A DNA stretch of 64,000 bases, from the NCBI RefSeq assembly GCF_016808095.1, contig NC_068972.1, positions 28,078,289 to 28,142,288 on the forward strand. Direction: 5' to 3'. Shown here piece after piece: positions 9,258 to 20,745 of this stretch. The first letter of the stretch is position 1. Every line of letters starts with the position of its first letter. The translations under genes were made by a program, and so were the position numbers. The stretch is from Vigna angularis (lineage: Eukaryota > Streptophyta > Magnoliopsida > Fabales > Fabaceae). Below the pieces are notes generated by a model. The model saw only the letters and a list, made by a program, of their open reading frames with translations. It was not told where the DNA came from and made no database searches.

Positions 9258-9518
9258 AAGCTGCGTTGTAGGGTTTATTTTCTGGCTTCTCTCTGCACAA
9301 ACACTTCCACACATCTTCTCCTAGGTTTTCCACATCTTTTCACTCTTACCTCTTAAGAAAAAAATCTCTTCCACTCACTTGCTCACTAGTTTTCCATATA
9401 AGTTTGGGGTTGGGAGAGAGCATCATTGAAGGGGCTGATTTCTTCATTGTGGTTTACTAATGCTTAACAATGTATCTTTTGGTTTTGTGAATTATGTTTG
9501 ATGTAGGGATGGCCTCCT

Positions 9519-9586
9519 CATCGGGAAAAAAGAATCAAGACTAGAAGATCCAAGAAGAGGAAGATACAGAGGACAGCTCAGACTGA
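9519..9586 (+). pseudogene. remnant of the second ORF (A1)
   Basis: The first codons MASSSGKKNQD are followed by a TAG, and then in frame by the acidic end EEEDTEDSSD and TGA. About 370 codons of the middle are missing relative to A0. The upstream splice donor is also lost, while the acceptor-like TTTGATGTAGG remains. Confidence 0.75.
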
Positions 9587-10841
9587 TGAGGAGCTGAGAT
9601 AGCATTTACTGATGAATGCTATCATATGATTATGCTTTTGCGGTTTAAGTTTTCTGAACTTATTTGTTTTTGTTTTTAGATTAGGGTTGATGTACTCTAT
9701 TGAACACCTGGTTTTGTGTGATGGTTTGCTATTAACTGTGATTGTGTGATAAGTACTGCTTGATGATGCTTATTGATTGATTGATGTTGAGATGATGTGC
9801 ACATTAAATGCTTATACAGGTGATTCACAAGCTTTGTGAACAAATGCAGGATATCATGATTGTGATTGTGAAATTAAGCAGGATGTGTATGTCAAATGTG
9901 AATGAGCTTATATGTGAGGTTTTGAGCTCCAGAGTTGTTATTGTTGAATGCTATTACTTTGAAAGCATGAATGATTTTTGCCCAGGTTTTCTATGATTGA
10001 ATCAATTACTTGTTTTGCATCATATGATCAAGGCCGTGTTGTTGAAACCCTTTTTATTGGCCAAATACATAAAATTAGCCCACTAAAAGAGAACACTTTG
10101 TGTTATATCCTTTGAACCCTTAGCCTTGAACATACACTTGAAACCTTTGATTGAAAAATCTTTACCTTGAGTTAAGTAGAAGATCTTGTGTGGTACTGAT
10201 AAATGTTCAAGTTTGGGGTTGTTGGGAAAATATGAAAAGCATTGAGCTAAGAGCTAAAAAGTAAGAATATGCAAAGAAAAGAAAAGAAAAAGAAGTAAAG
10301 CTCAATGCAAATGCAAAGGTAAAAGAAAGTTGGGAATGAATAAGATGATTGTGTTGTTATGATTCTCTTAACTCAAGGATTTTGAGATCCAGAAAAACCA
10401 ATTTTCTTGTTAGCCCAGCCACATTATAAGCCATTGAAAAGTCCTTGTGATGATGCATGCTTGTGAATGTTTTTGGATTATGGTAAAATGAAAGGCAAAG
10501 TTGATTCATGTGACATTGTGATAGTGGAGTGAATGAGTGAAACACTTTACCTCTTATACACTTGTGTGTTGAGTGAAACACTTTACCTAGTGAGGAAATA
10601 TTCCATAGACACATGAACATCCATGCTTAATTGATTGATCATTCATGAAAAATAGCATTTGTTGGAATTTAAATGACTTTGTGAACACTAAAGCATGAGC
10701 ACATCTTGATTGAACTTTTGGTCATAAGTTTGAGTGAAGTTGTTACTTATCTTGAGAAAAGGATTTTGAATGAGTAAACCATCATATGAATTGGTTGGAG
10801 ATGGAGTTACATTTTGTTTGCTTGAGGACAAGCAAAGTTCT
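9587..10841 (+). other. A1 3' noncoding region
   Basis: There is no gene. A hairpin at 9598-9623 has 9-bp arms GATAGCATT/AATGCTATC around the loop TACTGATG. A second polypurine-like AAGTTTGGGGTTG lies at 10209-10221. The rest is conserved with the other A elements. Confidence 0.7.
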
Positions 10842-10854
10842 AAGTTTGGGGTTG
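10842..10854 (+). other. A1 polypurine tract
   Basis: AAGTTTGGGGTTG abuts the 3' LTR start at 10855. This is the expected plus-strand primer position. It is only partly purine but is invariant across the family. Confidence 0.7.
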
Positions 10855-12171
10855 TGATAACAGTTGAAAAACTTTTATTTTCATGCTTAATATTGATACT
10901 AAAAGCAACCTTTAGACTTAAAAACTAGCTTGAAATCATGCAGTTTATCTATATTTTCATAAATAAGAGAGCTGGACAGGTTTATGCTTGATTTAAGTGT
11001 TTTTGTGCAGGTTTTGAGGTGAATTTAGTGAAAAGAGTGAAGAAGGAGAGAGATGACATTAGAAAAGACAAGAAAGAGTGCAAAAAGAGAAGTCGAAGGC
11101 ACCGCTCAGCGGCATTTTACCGCTGAGCGGCACTCAGGAGGTTGCGGGAGTCACGCTGAGGGGCAAAATGGCCGCTGAGGGGAAGAAACGAGTCACGCAA
11201 CCACCGCTGAGCGGTAAATAGCGCTGAGCGGCACTTTTTGGGCTTGGGCTTTTGTAATCTTTTGTAACTCTAGAATAGTATATAAGGACTTGCACGTCCT
11301 AGGGTTAGACATCTTTGGCAGAAACGAGGCAAACACTCTCTCTTCCACCCCTTTGAAGGAGGATCTTGGATGCTCAGGCTACCTCTTCACCTTTATTGGG
11401 TTTATTCTTTCATTCTTTCATTATTGTTCATCTAGGTTCACCATGAATATGGTGAACTAAACCTTGTATGTTTGTTGGGGAATCAATGTAATCTCTTGAA
11501 GCTCTCATATATGGAATTTATGCTTGCATCTTAATCTAAGACTTATGCTTTCTTTCATCATTAGTTAGGGTTTTTCCTCTTTGCTTAATGCTTGCATTGT
11601 TTAACTCATTCTATTGCATGATTATTGGTTTTGTCGATACGGACACGTACGGGGAAGTCTAGATCCGGGGAATTTCTCCCAATATTATACTGACAATATT
11701 ATATTGGTTGTCGTTAAGCTCCTGCACTCATGAACTAATCATTAGGAATGCTAGGAATTGTATGAACTATTTGATTAGGGAGAAGCCATCTAGAATGGTA
11801 CTTTAGAGAGTGGCATTAACAATGATGATTTGAATGTTGAATTCCTAAAATGTATGAGAGTGGATGAGATGAAATTGACCCCCAACAACATATTCATTCA
11901 TATAATCCATTGAAAGTGTTTATCTTTTGTCTTTGCCATTGATCAATTCATGCATACATGTTTAGTTTTCGTCTTGCATAATATAATCCAATTATTTCGT
12001 TTGTAAGTCTTAGCTAATCAACAAACCACACAACTAAACTAGGCCGTGAGTCCTTTGGGAAGAACGATACTTGGTCTTACCAAGTTTATTACTTGAACGA
12101 TTCGGTCATACTTGCCGATTGTGAAACAAGTTTGTGACATCATATTTTGGTGCTTACAAATTTGTCCATCA
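10855..12171 (+). repeat. A1 3' LTR
   Basis: It is 1317 bp, TGATAACA to CCATCA. I found two differences from the 5' LTR: a T in the right arm of the terminal inverted repeat, and GCGCTGAG for GCGTTGAG. TATATA is at 11279-11284. Confidence 0.95.
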
Positions 12172-12879
12172 CCCATGCATGCCCCAGTGATTCTTCCATG
12201 CCCTGCTTGAATGATGAAATCTCTTGCTTGCCTTTGGTCACCTTAGATTGTGGAAAGTATTTGTTTAAAAATTTTGTGACCACTGCTTCCCACTCTGTGA
12301 AACTTTCTTCTGGAAAAGAGTTTAACCAAAGCTTAGCATTGCCCCCCAATGAGAAGGGAAACAAGCTAAGTTTGATAGCTTCGTCTAGCACCCCATTAAT
12401 CTTGACCGTGTTGCAGATCTCATTAAAAGTTGTAAGGTGCTCATATGGGCTTTCGTGAGATAACCCATTAAATTGATTACTCTTCACCAGTTGAATTAAT
12501 GCTGGCTTGACCTCCATGTTGGCTGCATTGACTCTAGGTCTAGCTATGCTGTTAAAGTGTTGAGGTCCAGCAATATTAGTGTAATCTGCAAGAGTTCTTC
12601 TAGCATTATTGTTCTCCATACTTCTTGTGCTATGAACAGAACCTTGTGGTGATGATTGTAAGAGAGTCTCTAGAGAAGGGAAAAGTTCTCTGGACGTTCT
12701 GATTCTTCTCCTCCTTCTACTCTCTTCTAGACCTTCAAAAAGTGGTTCTGTTGTTTTCTTACTCCTAGTTCGAATTGCTTCCTGCATACACAAGAAAACA
12801 AAACCCTAGAAAAGATTTGTTAGCACAAAAAGATATAGAAGAAGATATATATTCAGAAGATAAAAAGATTGAGAAGATA

Positions 12880-13060
12880 GAATCAAATAAAACCTAATCT
12901 AAAAATAAAATCTAATCTAACCTAATCTAAAAGATAAAATAAAATAAAATAAAATCTAATCTAACCTAATCAAATCAAATAAAATAAAAAACAGAAAAAT
13001 AAAATAAAATAAAAAACAGAAAAAAATAAAAACAGAAATTCAAAAGTAAAGTCAAAGATA
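12880..13060 (-). repeat. A0 T-rich leader tract
   Basis: On the minus strand it consists of TTTTA/TTTTATT repeats between the primer site and gag. No coding content is visible. Confidence 0.8.
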
Positions 13061-13097
13061 ATCAATAATCACACAAATTAACCAGTTAAACCACGAA

Positions 13098-13115
13098 TCC
13101 CCGGCAACGGCGCCA
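13098..13115 (-). other. A0 primer-binding site, tRNA-Asp
   Basis: The complement of TGGCGCCGTTGCCGGGGA lies 6 bases from the LTR end at 13122. Confidence 0.87.
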
Positions 13116-13121
13116 AAAACT

Positions 13122-14426
13122 TGATGGACAAATTTGTAAGCACCAAAATATGATGTCACAAACTTGTTTCACAATCGGCAAGTATGACCGAATCGTTCAA
13201 GTAATAAACTTGGTAAGACCAAGTATCGTTCTTCCCAAAGGACTCACGGCCTAGTTTAGTTGTGTGGTTTCTTGATTAACTAAGACTTACAAACGAAATA
13301 TTTGGATTATATTATGCAAAAGACGAAAATAAACATGTATGCATGAAATTTGATCAATGGCAAAGACAAAAGATAAACACTTTCAATGAAATATATGAAT
13401 GAATATGTTGTTGGGGGTCAATTTCATCTCATCCACTCTCATACATTTTAGGAATTCAACATTCAAATCATCATTGTTAATGCCACTCTCTAAAGTACCA
13501 TTCTAGATGGCTTCTCCCTAATCAAATAGTTCATACAATTCCTAGCATTCCTAATGATTAGTTCATAAGTGCAGGAGCTTAACGACAACCAATATAACAT
13601 TGGGAGAAATTCCCCGGATCTAGACTTCCCCGTACGTGTCCGTATCGACAAAACCAATAATCATGCAATAGAATGAGTTAAACAATGCAAGCATTGAGCA
13701 AAGAGGAAAAACCCTAACTAATGATGAAAGAAAGCATAAGTCTTAGATTAAGATGCAAGCATAAATTCCATATATGAGAGCTTCAAGAGATTACATTGAT
13801 TCCCCAACAAACATACAGAGTTTAGTTCACCATATTCATGGTGAACCTAGATGAATTACAATGAAAGTATGAAAGAATAAACCCTGAAAAGGTGAAGAGG
13901 TAGCCTGAGCATCCAAGATCCTCCTTCAAAGGGGTGGAAGAGAGAGTGTTTGCCTCCGTTCTGCCAAAGATGTCTAACCCTAGGAACCCCTAAAGCTTAT
14001 ATATCATTCGTAAATTACAAAAAGTCAAGCCCAAGCCCATTAAAGTGCCGCTCAGCGGTAAAGTACCGCTCAGCGGTGACTGCGCGTCACGTTTCTTCCC
14101 CTCAGCGGCCATTTTGCCCCTCAGCGGACCTCCCGTGGCTTCCTGAGTGCCGCTCAGCGGTAGAATGCCGCTGAGCGGTGACTTCGACTTCTTCTTTTTG
14201 CACTCTTTGATTCCTTTTCTGATTCTATCTCTCTCCTTCTTCACTTCTTTCACTAAATTCACCTTAAAACCTGCACAAAAACACTGAAATCAAGCATAAA
14301 CCTGTCCAGCTCTCTTATTTCTGAAAATATAGATAAAAGGCATGATTTCAAGCTAGTTTCTAAGTCTAAAGGTTGCTTTTAGTATCAATTTTAAGCATGA
14401 AAATAACAGTTTTTCAACTGTTATCA
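13122..14426 (-). repeat. A0 5' LTR
   Basis: It is 1305 bp, TGATGGAC to GTTATCA on the plus strand. It lacks a short repeated stretch around TATTGTCAGTATAA that is present in the A1 and A3 LTRs. Confidence 0.93.
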
Positions 14427-15899
14427 GCACACCGGTAAGATTCAAGAACAAGTTATGGGTTGTGAAAGACTTCAAAGAGAATGGAGTGATAGAAATTGAA
14501 GCTCTGTATTCAAGAAGAGTCAAGAAGGTGGACAGGAAGCAATTGATGAGTTAGTGTGATGAAAGCAAGAAGAACACCAACACTAAAGATGGAACTTGAG
14601 ATTTATTGGGTCAAGCTAATGACGCTAAAAGAGCGCTTGTTGGGAGGCACCTTAGTGATTTGAGAACATTAATTTCTTTGAATTTATTTATTTTGGTGAT
14701 GTAATTTGAAACTTTGGAACATTGTTATATTTGGGTTTAGCATTTACTGAGGGATGCTAGGTTGGTGATTATTTACTGAAGGATACTTAGAAGCTCCACC
14801 TACTTAAGGGTGATGGTAAGATATGCACCTACTGATGGGTGTTGGAAGATTTTGGGTCAGGCTCGTGACGTTAAACAAGCGCTACCTGGGAGAAAACCTA
14901 ATTGATTAAATTTTTTTTTGTTTGTTTGTTTTGGTTTATTTCTAGTTGCATTATAGGGTTTGATTGTTGTAGGTTTGAGTGGTGTGAGAGACTAAGTGCA
15001 TTGATTAAGTGAGAGTTTATGGAGTGAGTGGAAAATTTATGAGAGTTGAAAAATTGAGAGTTGAAGTTGAGAAGCATTGGTAAAGTACGCTTAGGGCAAG
15101 CTAGCAAGAAAAAGAATGGGTGTCGTGTATGCCGCTCAACGGTAGCTACCGTTGAGCGCGAACGTTGCAGATTTTTCTGTTTGGGTTTTTAAAATTTGGG
15201 CTCAGCGGGATTTGGCCCATTAGGTCTTTTTCATACCCTAGGGTGCGTCTTGGCCGCCACTTTCAGATCCCACTCTTCCCAAACACTCTCAAGCACTCTA
15301 CAAAGAGTTCTCTCCACTTTTCTCTTCTTCCCCCTTCACAAAACCTCTCTTTCAACCATTTTTGCATCAAGTTTCCATCCAAGTTTGGGGTTGTGTGAGA
15401 GCATTGTTGTTAGGGGCTGATCTCTTCACATTCCTAGAGCATTCTACACATACTTAGCATCTCCACCCAAGTAAGTACATGTGTTTTACATTCTAGGGTT
15501 TTTGAAAGCATGAATTGGTATGAACATGGTTGTCTAAGCATGATTCTTGAATGATTTTGATTTTTATGCATGATTAGATGAACTAATCACTATTTGGACC
15601 GATTAAATTGCTTGATTTGGGATTAGAACTAGGAAGAATGCATGTGGGTGGAGATGAGAAGTATTTTATGGGCAATTTTGGCAAATCTGTAGAAATGTCA
15701 TTCAGCGGAAATTTCCCCTAAGCGATTTATGAAGAATGGTGTTTTTTGTTGGTTGTTTCTCTGTACAGGTGGCACTGATGGGTTATGTTTTGCCCTCAGC
15801 GGTGATAAGAAGAGTTTTAGGGAGTTGTTTGTGGTTTACTAATGCTTAACAATGTTTCTTGTGGTTTTGTGAATTATGTTTGATGTAGGGATGACCTCC
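14427..15899 (+). mobile_element. X: fragment of a related Athila-like element
   Basis: It starts inside the gag-protease C-terminal tail (…TPVRFKNKLWVVKDF, stop at 14552-14554), equivalent to the end of the A0 ORF. Two degenerate conserved motifs (about 14620-14660 and 14865-14905) bracket decayed hairpins. One GTTGAGCG box, a region resembling the internal promoter (about 15130-15240), the leader with donor GTAAGT at 15471 and acceptor at 15888, and the ATG of the second ORF follow. B has inserted a few codons into that ORF. A0 truncates its left side. Confidence 0.8.
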
Positions 15900-16479
15900 T
15901 GATGAGTGCATATTTATGCCCACATTTATGCTTTAAAATTCAAATTTTTTATGAGATAATTGTGCTTAAATGGTTGATTTTAATTGAATTTGTGATGATT
16001 GGAATTGTTGGGTTTAGGAATTAAAGAGACGTAAAAAGTGAGTTTTAGCGCATAAATTATTCTTGGATGTTCTAATGTTTATTTGTGCAGCTGAGAATAT
16101 AAGTTATATTGGTTGAAATGGCAATTCAAGGCCCAAAATCAGATTTTATTTGCAAAATAATATACAAATGGGCCAAAATGGCAGACTTTATCCTTACACC
16201 CCCTAAAATCCCTACATACACTCCTATTTTTGAAACAGGCCCAATACTAAGCCAAACAGTAACCCTATTCTAAATACACCCCCTAAATTTCCTTACTCAT
16301 ACCCCTCCTAAGCCAAACTTCATCAGATCATGCCACGTGGCAATCCACCATTAACAAATTGAACCACCTAGATGATGCCACATCATTAATCCTTTCACTT
16401 ACTAGTGAACCAATCAGAACACGCCACCTCAGCCCTAACACATGTGCATCATCTTCTCCAAAGAGAAACCCTAATCCAA

Positions 16480-17165
16480 ACCCTAGCCGCCACTACCGTG
16501 TCGCCGTCATCACGCACAGCCGCCGTCGCATAGCAACCACCGTCAACGTCCGCCGCTGCCGCAACCTCCACGACTACCGTTCATCTCCTCCTTTCTCGCT
16601 GGCGCATCAACGGAACACCATTCCCGCCACCACCGCGCCTCAACCTTCACCGTGATGTGCCGCTACAAGCTTCTGTCACCATCGGAACCTTCAACGCACA
16701 CCGCCATCTTCCTTGCTCTACTAGAATCGCGAGTTCTTCCACACGCAACCATCACCATCCATGGCCGCTGCTTCGTCACCGGACAACCACCATCAAGGTG
16801 CGACTTTCTAGCCACCATCCGCGAGTTAGTCTTCGCATCATCACCATCACGCCGCTGCAGAAGCCACCGTCGCGAAACGCCACCATCGCGAGACAAAGCG
16901 CGACCTCCATGGCCGCCGCGACACCGCACCGTTCTCGCGACCTTCTTCCATAGCCACCATCATCTTCTTCGCATCAATGCCGCATCGCCAATGTCGCGCC
17001 TCCATCATCAACGAGAGCCATCCGCTTCGTCACTGGACCTGCATCAGATTCGCGGCAGAGGTGGAGGGGGAAGCCTTTCCCAATCTGAAACCCTAATTGG
17101 GGAAGGAAGAGGGCAGCCACGTGGCGAGCTCCCATTGGGCGCGACCTCTCTGGTCAAAGCTAGTC
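16480..17165 (+). other. GC-rich block within B LTR
   Basis: Base composition rises sharply, with many CCGCC, CACCATC and GTCGC words, against the AT-rich surroundings. Several frames are open on both strands, the longest 172 codons at 16652-17170. Overlapping frames of similar length and low-complexity Arg/His/Ser/Pro content argue that none is a real gene. It ends about 270 bases before the LTR TATA box. Confidence 0.55.
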
Positions 17166-17431
17166 AATAGGGGCTTCTAGTGCAATTTTGGAGAAATTCT
17201 GAAGGGGCTAAAGTGCAGATAAAGGAAATTTCAGGGCTTATGTGTAATTTTGAAAAGTCAGAAAAGATAAAAGATAAAATTCAGCTGTTGAATTAATTTA
17301 ATTTGGGAATATTAACAGAAAATATCTTCCAAATAATGTTATAATTATCTAAATCTTTTATTTATTTGGAAGATATAAGATAAAAGATTCTGTCAATTGA
17401 ATATTCAGAGTCCAAGCCCAATCAAGCCCTA

Positions 17432-17437
17432 TATAAA
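17432..17437 (+). promoter_or_regulatory. TATA box of B LTR
   Basis: CCTATATAAAGAG is a strong plant TATA match roughly 945 bases before the LTR end. It probably sets the start of the genomic RNA. Confidence 0.6.
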
Positions 17438-17734
17438 GAGACCCACGGGGACTTCACTTCATTCATTCTCTCATACTCCTCTCACTTTTCTTTCATCTTG
17501 TATTCAACTCCATTCATGGAGAGCTAAGCATCTAGGGCTATTCTGCTATAATTCCCTGATGGATTCTGAGGTTACGTTAAGTTAATGCAATTGTTTATTT
17601 TGATTATTAATTTAAGTTGTTCTCTCTCTATGTCTTTCATCTCTCTATCTTGTTAAAAGTAAAGATTTTTGCATCATAATGTGTTTGAATCTACATGCAT
17701 ATTGATTATATGAGTTTTAGGGTTTCTAGGTTTA

Positions 17735-18060
17735 AATTGAGAATCTACTTTGATTTAATTTAGGAACTTTCATATGATTAAATGGTTTTTACTATCAATT
17801 GAGAATGTACTTTGATTGATTAGTAATAATTTCAACTATAATCAATTGAGAATTTACTTTGATTGATTAGCTTTTAATTTGGTTAGGAGATTTAAGAATA
17901 GACATGATTAAACACAATAGAATTTGATTGAGAATGTACTTTGGTTGAATTTATTGTGAATAATCTAGAAAGGTTTTCCATTTGATTGAGAATTTACTTT
18001 GGTTAAATGCATGATCGCCCTCAAATTAATTAAGAATGTACTTTAATTAATTTGAAACTT
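17735..18060 (+). repeat. imperfect repeats ATTGAGAATNTACTTTGATT
   Basis: About six copies of ATTGAGAATNTACTTTGRTT occur with spacings of roughly 40-80 bases, several flanked by ATCA and TGAT. They lie downstream of the TATA box, thus in the transcribed R/U5 part. Confidence 0.7.
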
Positions 18061-18381
18061 AAATAATAATCAATTGAACAATTATTTGTAAATAACCGAT
18101 GATGAATCTATCTTGGAAAAGTAGTGGAATTAGCCTATTTCATCATAACTGTTTTTAAGTTTCTTATTTATTCTTTAAACACTCTTCAACCATTACTTTT
18201 ATTTATAAGCATTGCATAACATTCATAAGAGTTAGATATTCGAAAGCAATTCCGTGTTCGTAGGGAGACGACTCAAGGTTACTTTTAGCCCTATCTACTT
18301 TCTTGGATACTACTTGGCAATACTGAAGTTGCCTTGAAAAGTAGTATTAATTTGATAGCTTCAACGACAGCTTATCAAATT

Positions 18382-18399
18382 TGGCGCCGTTGCTGGCGA
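18382..18399 (+). other. B primer-binding site
   Basis: TGGCGCCGTTGCTGGCGA differs at two positions from the perfect tRNA-Asp complement. It lies four bases after the LTR. Confidence 0.7.
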
Positions 18400-18779
18400 A
18401 TACGGTTAGTATTTTAAATATTTTGATTCTTATTTTCTATTTTTATTTTTACCTTTATTTTTATCTTTATTTGTTTTTTTTACGCACATACATTTAATTT
18501 ACTTTGAGTTATTTTGTAGCCTTTAGTCATTCTTGTTTTAGGAAAAATCTTTGTTCTTGTTTTTAATAAGAATTTCTCTTGAGAAATACTTGAGGCTAGT
18601 TTGAATACACTCTGGCTAGGAAAGACTTGGTACTTAAGTTGTCCATTGTGACGTACCTCTCTTTCTTGGGAGTGGATCCAACAAGTCTCTCTTATCTCTT
18701 ATTTGAAATCTTTCTTTAAAGCAAGAACAAAAGAAAAAGAGAAGTCAAGAGAAACAACTTCAAGCAGATTACGTAGTGC

Positions 18780-20401
18780 ATGACCAGAGCTAACCTGGGA
18801 GAATTTTATCAAATTAACCCGGAAGTCGAAAGGAATTTGTGTAAGCTGCGGAGAAGATTGAAATTTGGGTGTTCTACTGAGGGAACACTTCCTACATCTG
18901 AAGCCATACCACCTTCATTATCTCTAGTCACAAACATATCATCCAATCCATTATCTAATCCTAACCCAAACAATATGGCACAAAGAACCATCAGACAGTT
19001 AGCCACCTCCCACAATACAACCATCCGAAGTAACATTGAATACCCTAATGAGGAGTGGGAGTTGAGACCTGACCTGTTAAATGCCTTACCAAAGTTCAAT
19101 GGGTTATCAAGGGAGAATCCACACAAGCACTTAAGACAATTTCCATGTTGTGTGAAAATTTTAGATCTCCTAGGATCACAATAGATTGCCTTAAAATGAG
19201 AGCTTTTCCATTTACTCTTCAAGGAGCAGCTCAAGATTGGTGGTATTATCTCTCTGCACGTATTACAAATTGGGAAACTATTGAAAAACTCTTTCTTGAG
19301 AAGTATTTTCCTGCATCTAGATTATCAGCTATCTGCAGAGAAATTCAAGATATAAGACAAAGAGATAAAGAGAATCTTAGTGAATATTGGGAAAGATTCA
19401 AGAAACTATGTTCTTCATGCCCTCAACTCCAAATGGAAGATTTTATTCTAAGCTTTTATGAAGGCTTAAGTCCTACTGATAGGTCATGGGAAGATGCTGC
19501 AAGCGGAGGATCTTTCTTAGACAGGTCACCAGAAGATGGTATAGATTTAATAGAACGGAAGGTAGTAGACAATCAACAGTATGGCACAAGAGAAAATTCA
19601 GTGACTTTGTTGAAGGGAGTGCATGAAATTGAAAATGGTGCAGTTGATGGGAAGAAGATAGATGAAAGATTAAATAAGCTAGAAAGCAAACTCGATCACA
19701 TTGCAAGCTTGTTTAAAACCTCAACTCCAAAAATTGCTAAGAAGTGTGGAATTTGCATTTCAACTGACCATTATACTGACGAATGTCCTAGCTTGGTGGA
19801 AACCACTGTGGAAAATCCATCTCAAGTTTTTGCTGCAAACATGATTGGAGGAAATAGACCATACCAGAATTATCATGACTCATCCTCCAATAGGTATCAG
19901 CAGAACATGCAACCTTATGTTCCACCTCAACAAAGGCAACAATCTCAACCTGAAATGTCACTACAAGGTTTCATGAAAACAATACTTGAGCAAAATTCAA
20001 AAATCAAGAAATCAATTGTAGATTTGACTCAGAGGGTGGAAAAATTAGAGGCTAAGGAATCAAACAAACTGCCTGCACAAACAGTGATCAACCCGCAAAA
20101 TGTAAGTGTTATTACTTTAAGAACGGGTAAGCAAGTAGAAGGAGCCCAAGAGGATGAAGATAAAGAGAAAGAAGGAGCACAAATTGATGACAATGCAAGA
20201 TCAAATGAACCATCACCTGAGACTACCACTGATAAATCCAGGTTAGTATCCTTTAACTCTTCTTCTAACTCTTCTCCATCTTATTCTCCACCTCCTCCAT
20301 ATCCAAATCGGTTGAAACCGAGAAACAAAAAAAATGGAGGAGTTAGATTAAGAGATTTTAAATACGTTCAAGAAGGTAGAGATCAACATTCCTTTACTTG
20401 A
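18780..20401 (+). pseudogene. B gag (frameshifted)
   Basis: Frame one (18780-19184) gives the N terminus, ending near HKHLRQF. The capsid-like part continues in another frame from about 19145 (FPFTLQGAAQDWWYYL, LFLEKYFP, EYWERFKKLC, FYEGLSP), so a small indel lies near 19140. A classical zinc knuckle CX2CX4HX4C (CGICISTDHYTDEC) follows at about 19745-19790. The C-terminal part is Gln-rich and charged. The frame ends at 20401, before protease. Confidence 0.8.
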
Positions 20402-20404
20402 TGT

Positions 20405-20745
20405 TGTTAAACAAATCCCTAAGTACGCCAAGTTTTTAAAAGAAATGTGCACAAATAGAAAGCGTTTTAGCGATAATGAGGTTGTGAAATTGGGAAGAAA
20501 TGTGTCAAGCTTGATTAAGAAGCATAATGAAATACCGCAAAAATGCAAGGATCCAGGTATGTTTTCTGTTCCATGTGTTATCTGAAATTCAAAGTTTGAC
20601 AATGCCATGCTAGATTTAGGGGCTTCCATAAATGTAATGCCTTTATCAGTGTTTACCTCTCTATCTCTAGCACCTCTTAAGACTACTGGTGTTGTCATTC
20701 AACTGGCCAACCGTATCATAGTTAACCCTGCAGGTGTGCTTGAGG
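20405..20745 (+). pseudogene. B protease, truncated
   Basis: Shifted and interrupted coding matches a Ty3/gypsy aspartic protease start: a KFLKEMC-like lead-in, a PCVI-like segment with a stop near 20582, then MLDLGASINVMPLSVF and GVLEDVL. At about 20745 it joins antisense A6 gag. Confidence 0.7.

Larger units (their letters stand above)
6231..12171 (+). mobile_element. A1: young non-autonomous Athila-like element
   Basis: A complete 5941-bp element is flanked by the target duplication CCCAT (6226-6230 and 12172-12176). Both LTRs are 1317 bp, and I find only two differences between them (near offsets 22 and 369). The interior holds a primer site, an AT-rich leader, one small intact ORF, the hairpin array, the internal promoter, a remnant of the second ORF and the polypurine tract. 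It encodes no protease, RT or integrase, so mobility must have depended on proteins made elsewhere; A3-type elements are the obvious candidates. Confidence 0.95.
4406..12787 (-). pseudogene. A0 gag-protease polyprotein, split by A1
   Basis: The gene runs 12787-12172, then continues at 6225-4406. Removing A1 and one copy of CCCAT leaves the frame open for about 811 codons, so the insertion alone broke it. The first part holds the gag N terminus and capsid-like region ([23 protein letters not shown]). The second part holds a zinc knuckle with CX2CX3HX4C spacing (CELCGGDHVNGQC), a Gln-rich linker, an acidic/basic stretch, and an aspartic protease with DLGSS and ILGRPFM. It then passes directly to a short C-terminal tail (RIKNKLWVVKGF...) which I read as the end of the integrase region, implying an in-frame loss of RT to integrase. 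The ATG at 12787 matches A3; a TTG two codons upstream is not preferred. Confidence 0.82.
1..14426 (-). mobile_element. A0: Athila/Calypso-like LTR retrotransposon, pol-less, interrupted by A1
   Basis: Read on the minus strand the order is 5' LTR (13122-14426), tRNA-Asp primer site, AT-rich leader, gag-protease, hairpin array, internal promoter, second ORF, 3' noncoding region, 3' LTR (1-748, cut by the window edge). No reverse transcriptase, RNase H or integrase is present. The LTR copies align at a constant offset of 13678 bases, and by eye I find one difference near position 230, so insertion was recent. A1 lies inside its gag. The right flank starts GCACA; the left flank is outside the window, so the target duplication cannot be tested. 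Assignment to Athila/Calypso rests on the tRNA-Asp primer site, gag type and second ORF. Confidence 0.9.
15900..18377 (+). repeat. B 5' LTR
   Basis: It begins TGATGAGTGCATA and ends CAGCTTATCA. A small inverted repeat GCATA-TT-TATGC lies at its 5' end. A GC-rich block spans about 16480-17160, a TATAAA is at 17432-17437, and a set of imperfect repeats occupies about 17735-18060. No second copy is present for comparison. Confidence 0.85.
15900..20745 (+). mobile_element. B: Ty3/gypsy element with 2.5-kb LTR, 3' part missing
   Basis: The LTR is 15900-18377, then comes a primer site with a tRNA-Asp-like sequence, an AT-rich leader, broken gag, and the first part of protease. Sequence stops matching at about 20745, where minus-strand A6 begins. 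RT, integrase and the 3' LTR are not in this window. The gag is Athila/Tat-like but clearly distinct from the A family. Confidence 0.85.

Noticed and set aside
14898..15107. Minus-strand 69-codon frame in X
   Set aside because: It is antisense to the noncoding spacer of X and not conserved in the other X copy.
16652..17170. 172-codon frame in the B LTR
   Set aside because: Overlapping frames of similar size exist on both strands of a GC-rich, low-complexity block upstream of the TATA box.
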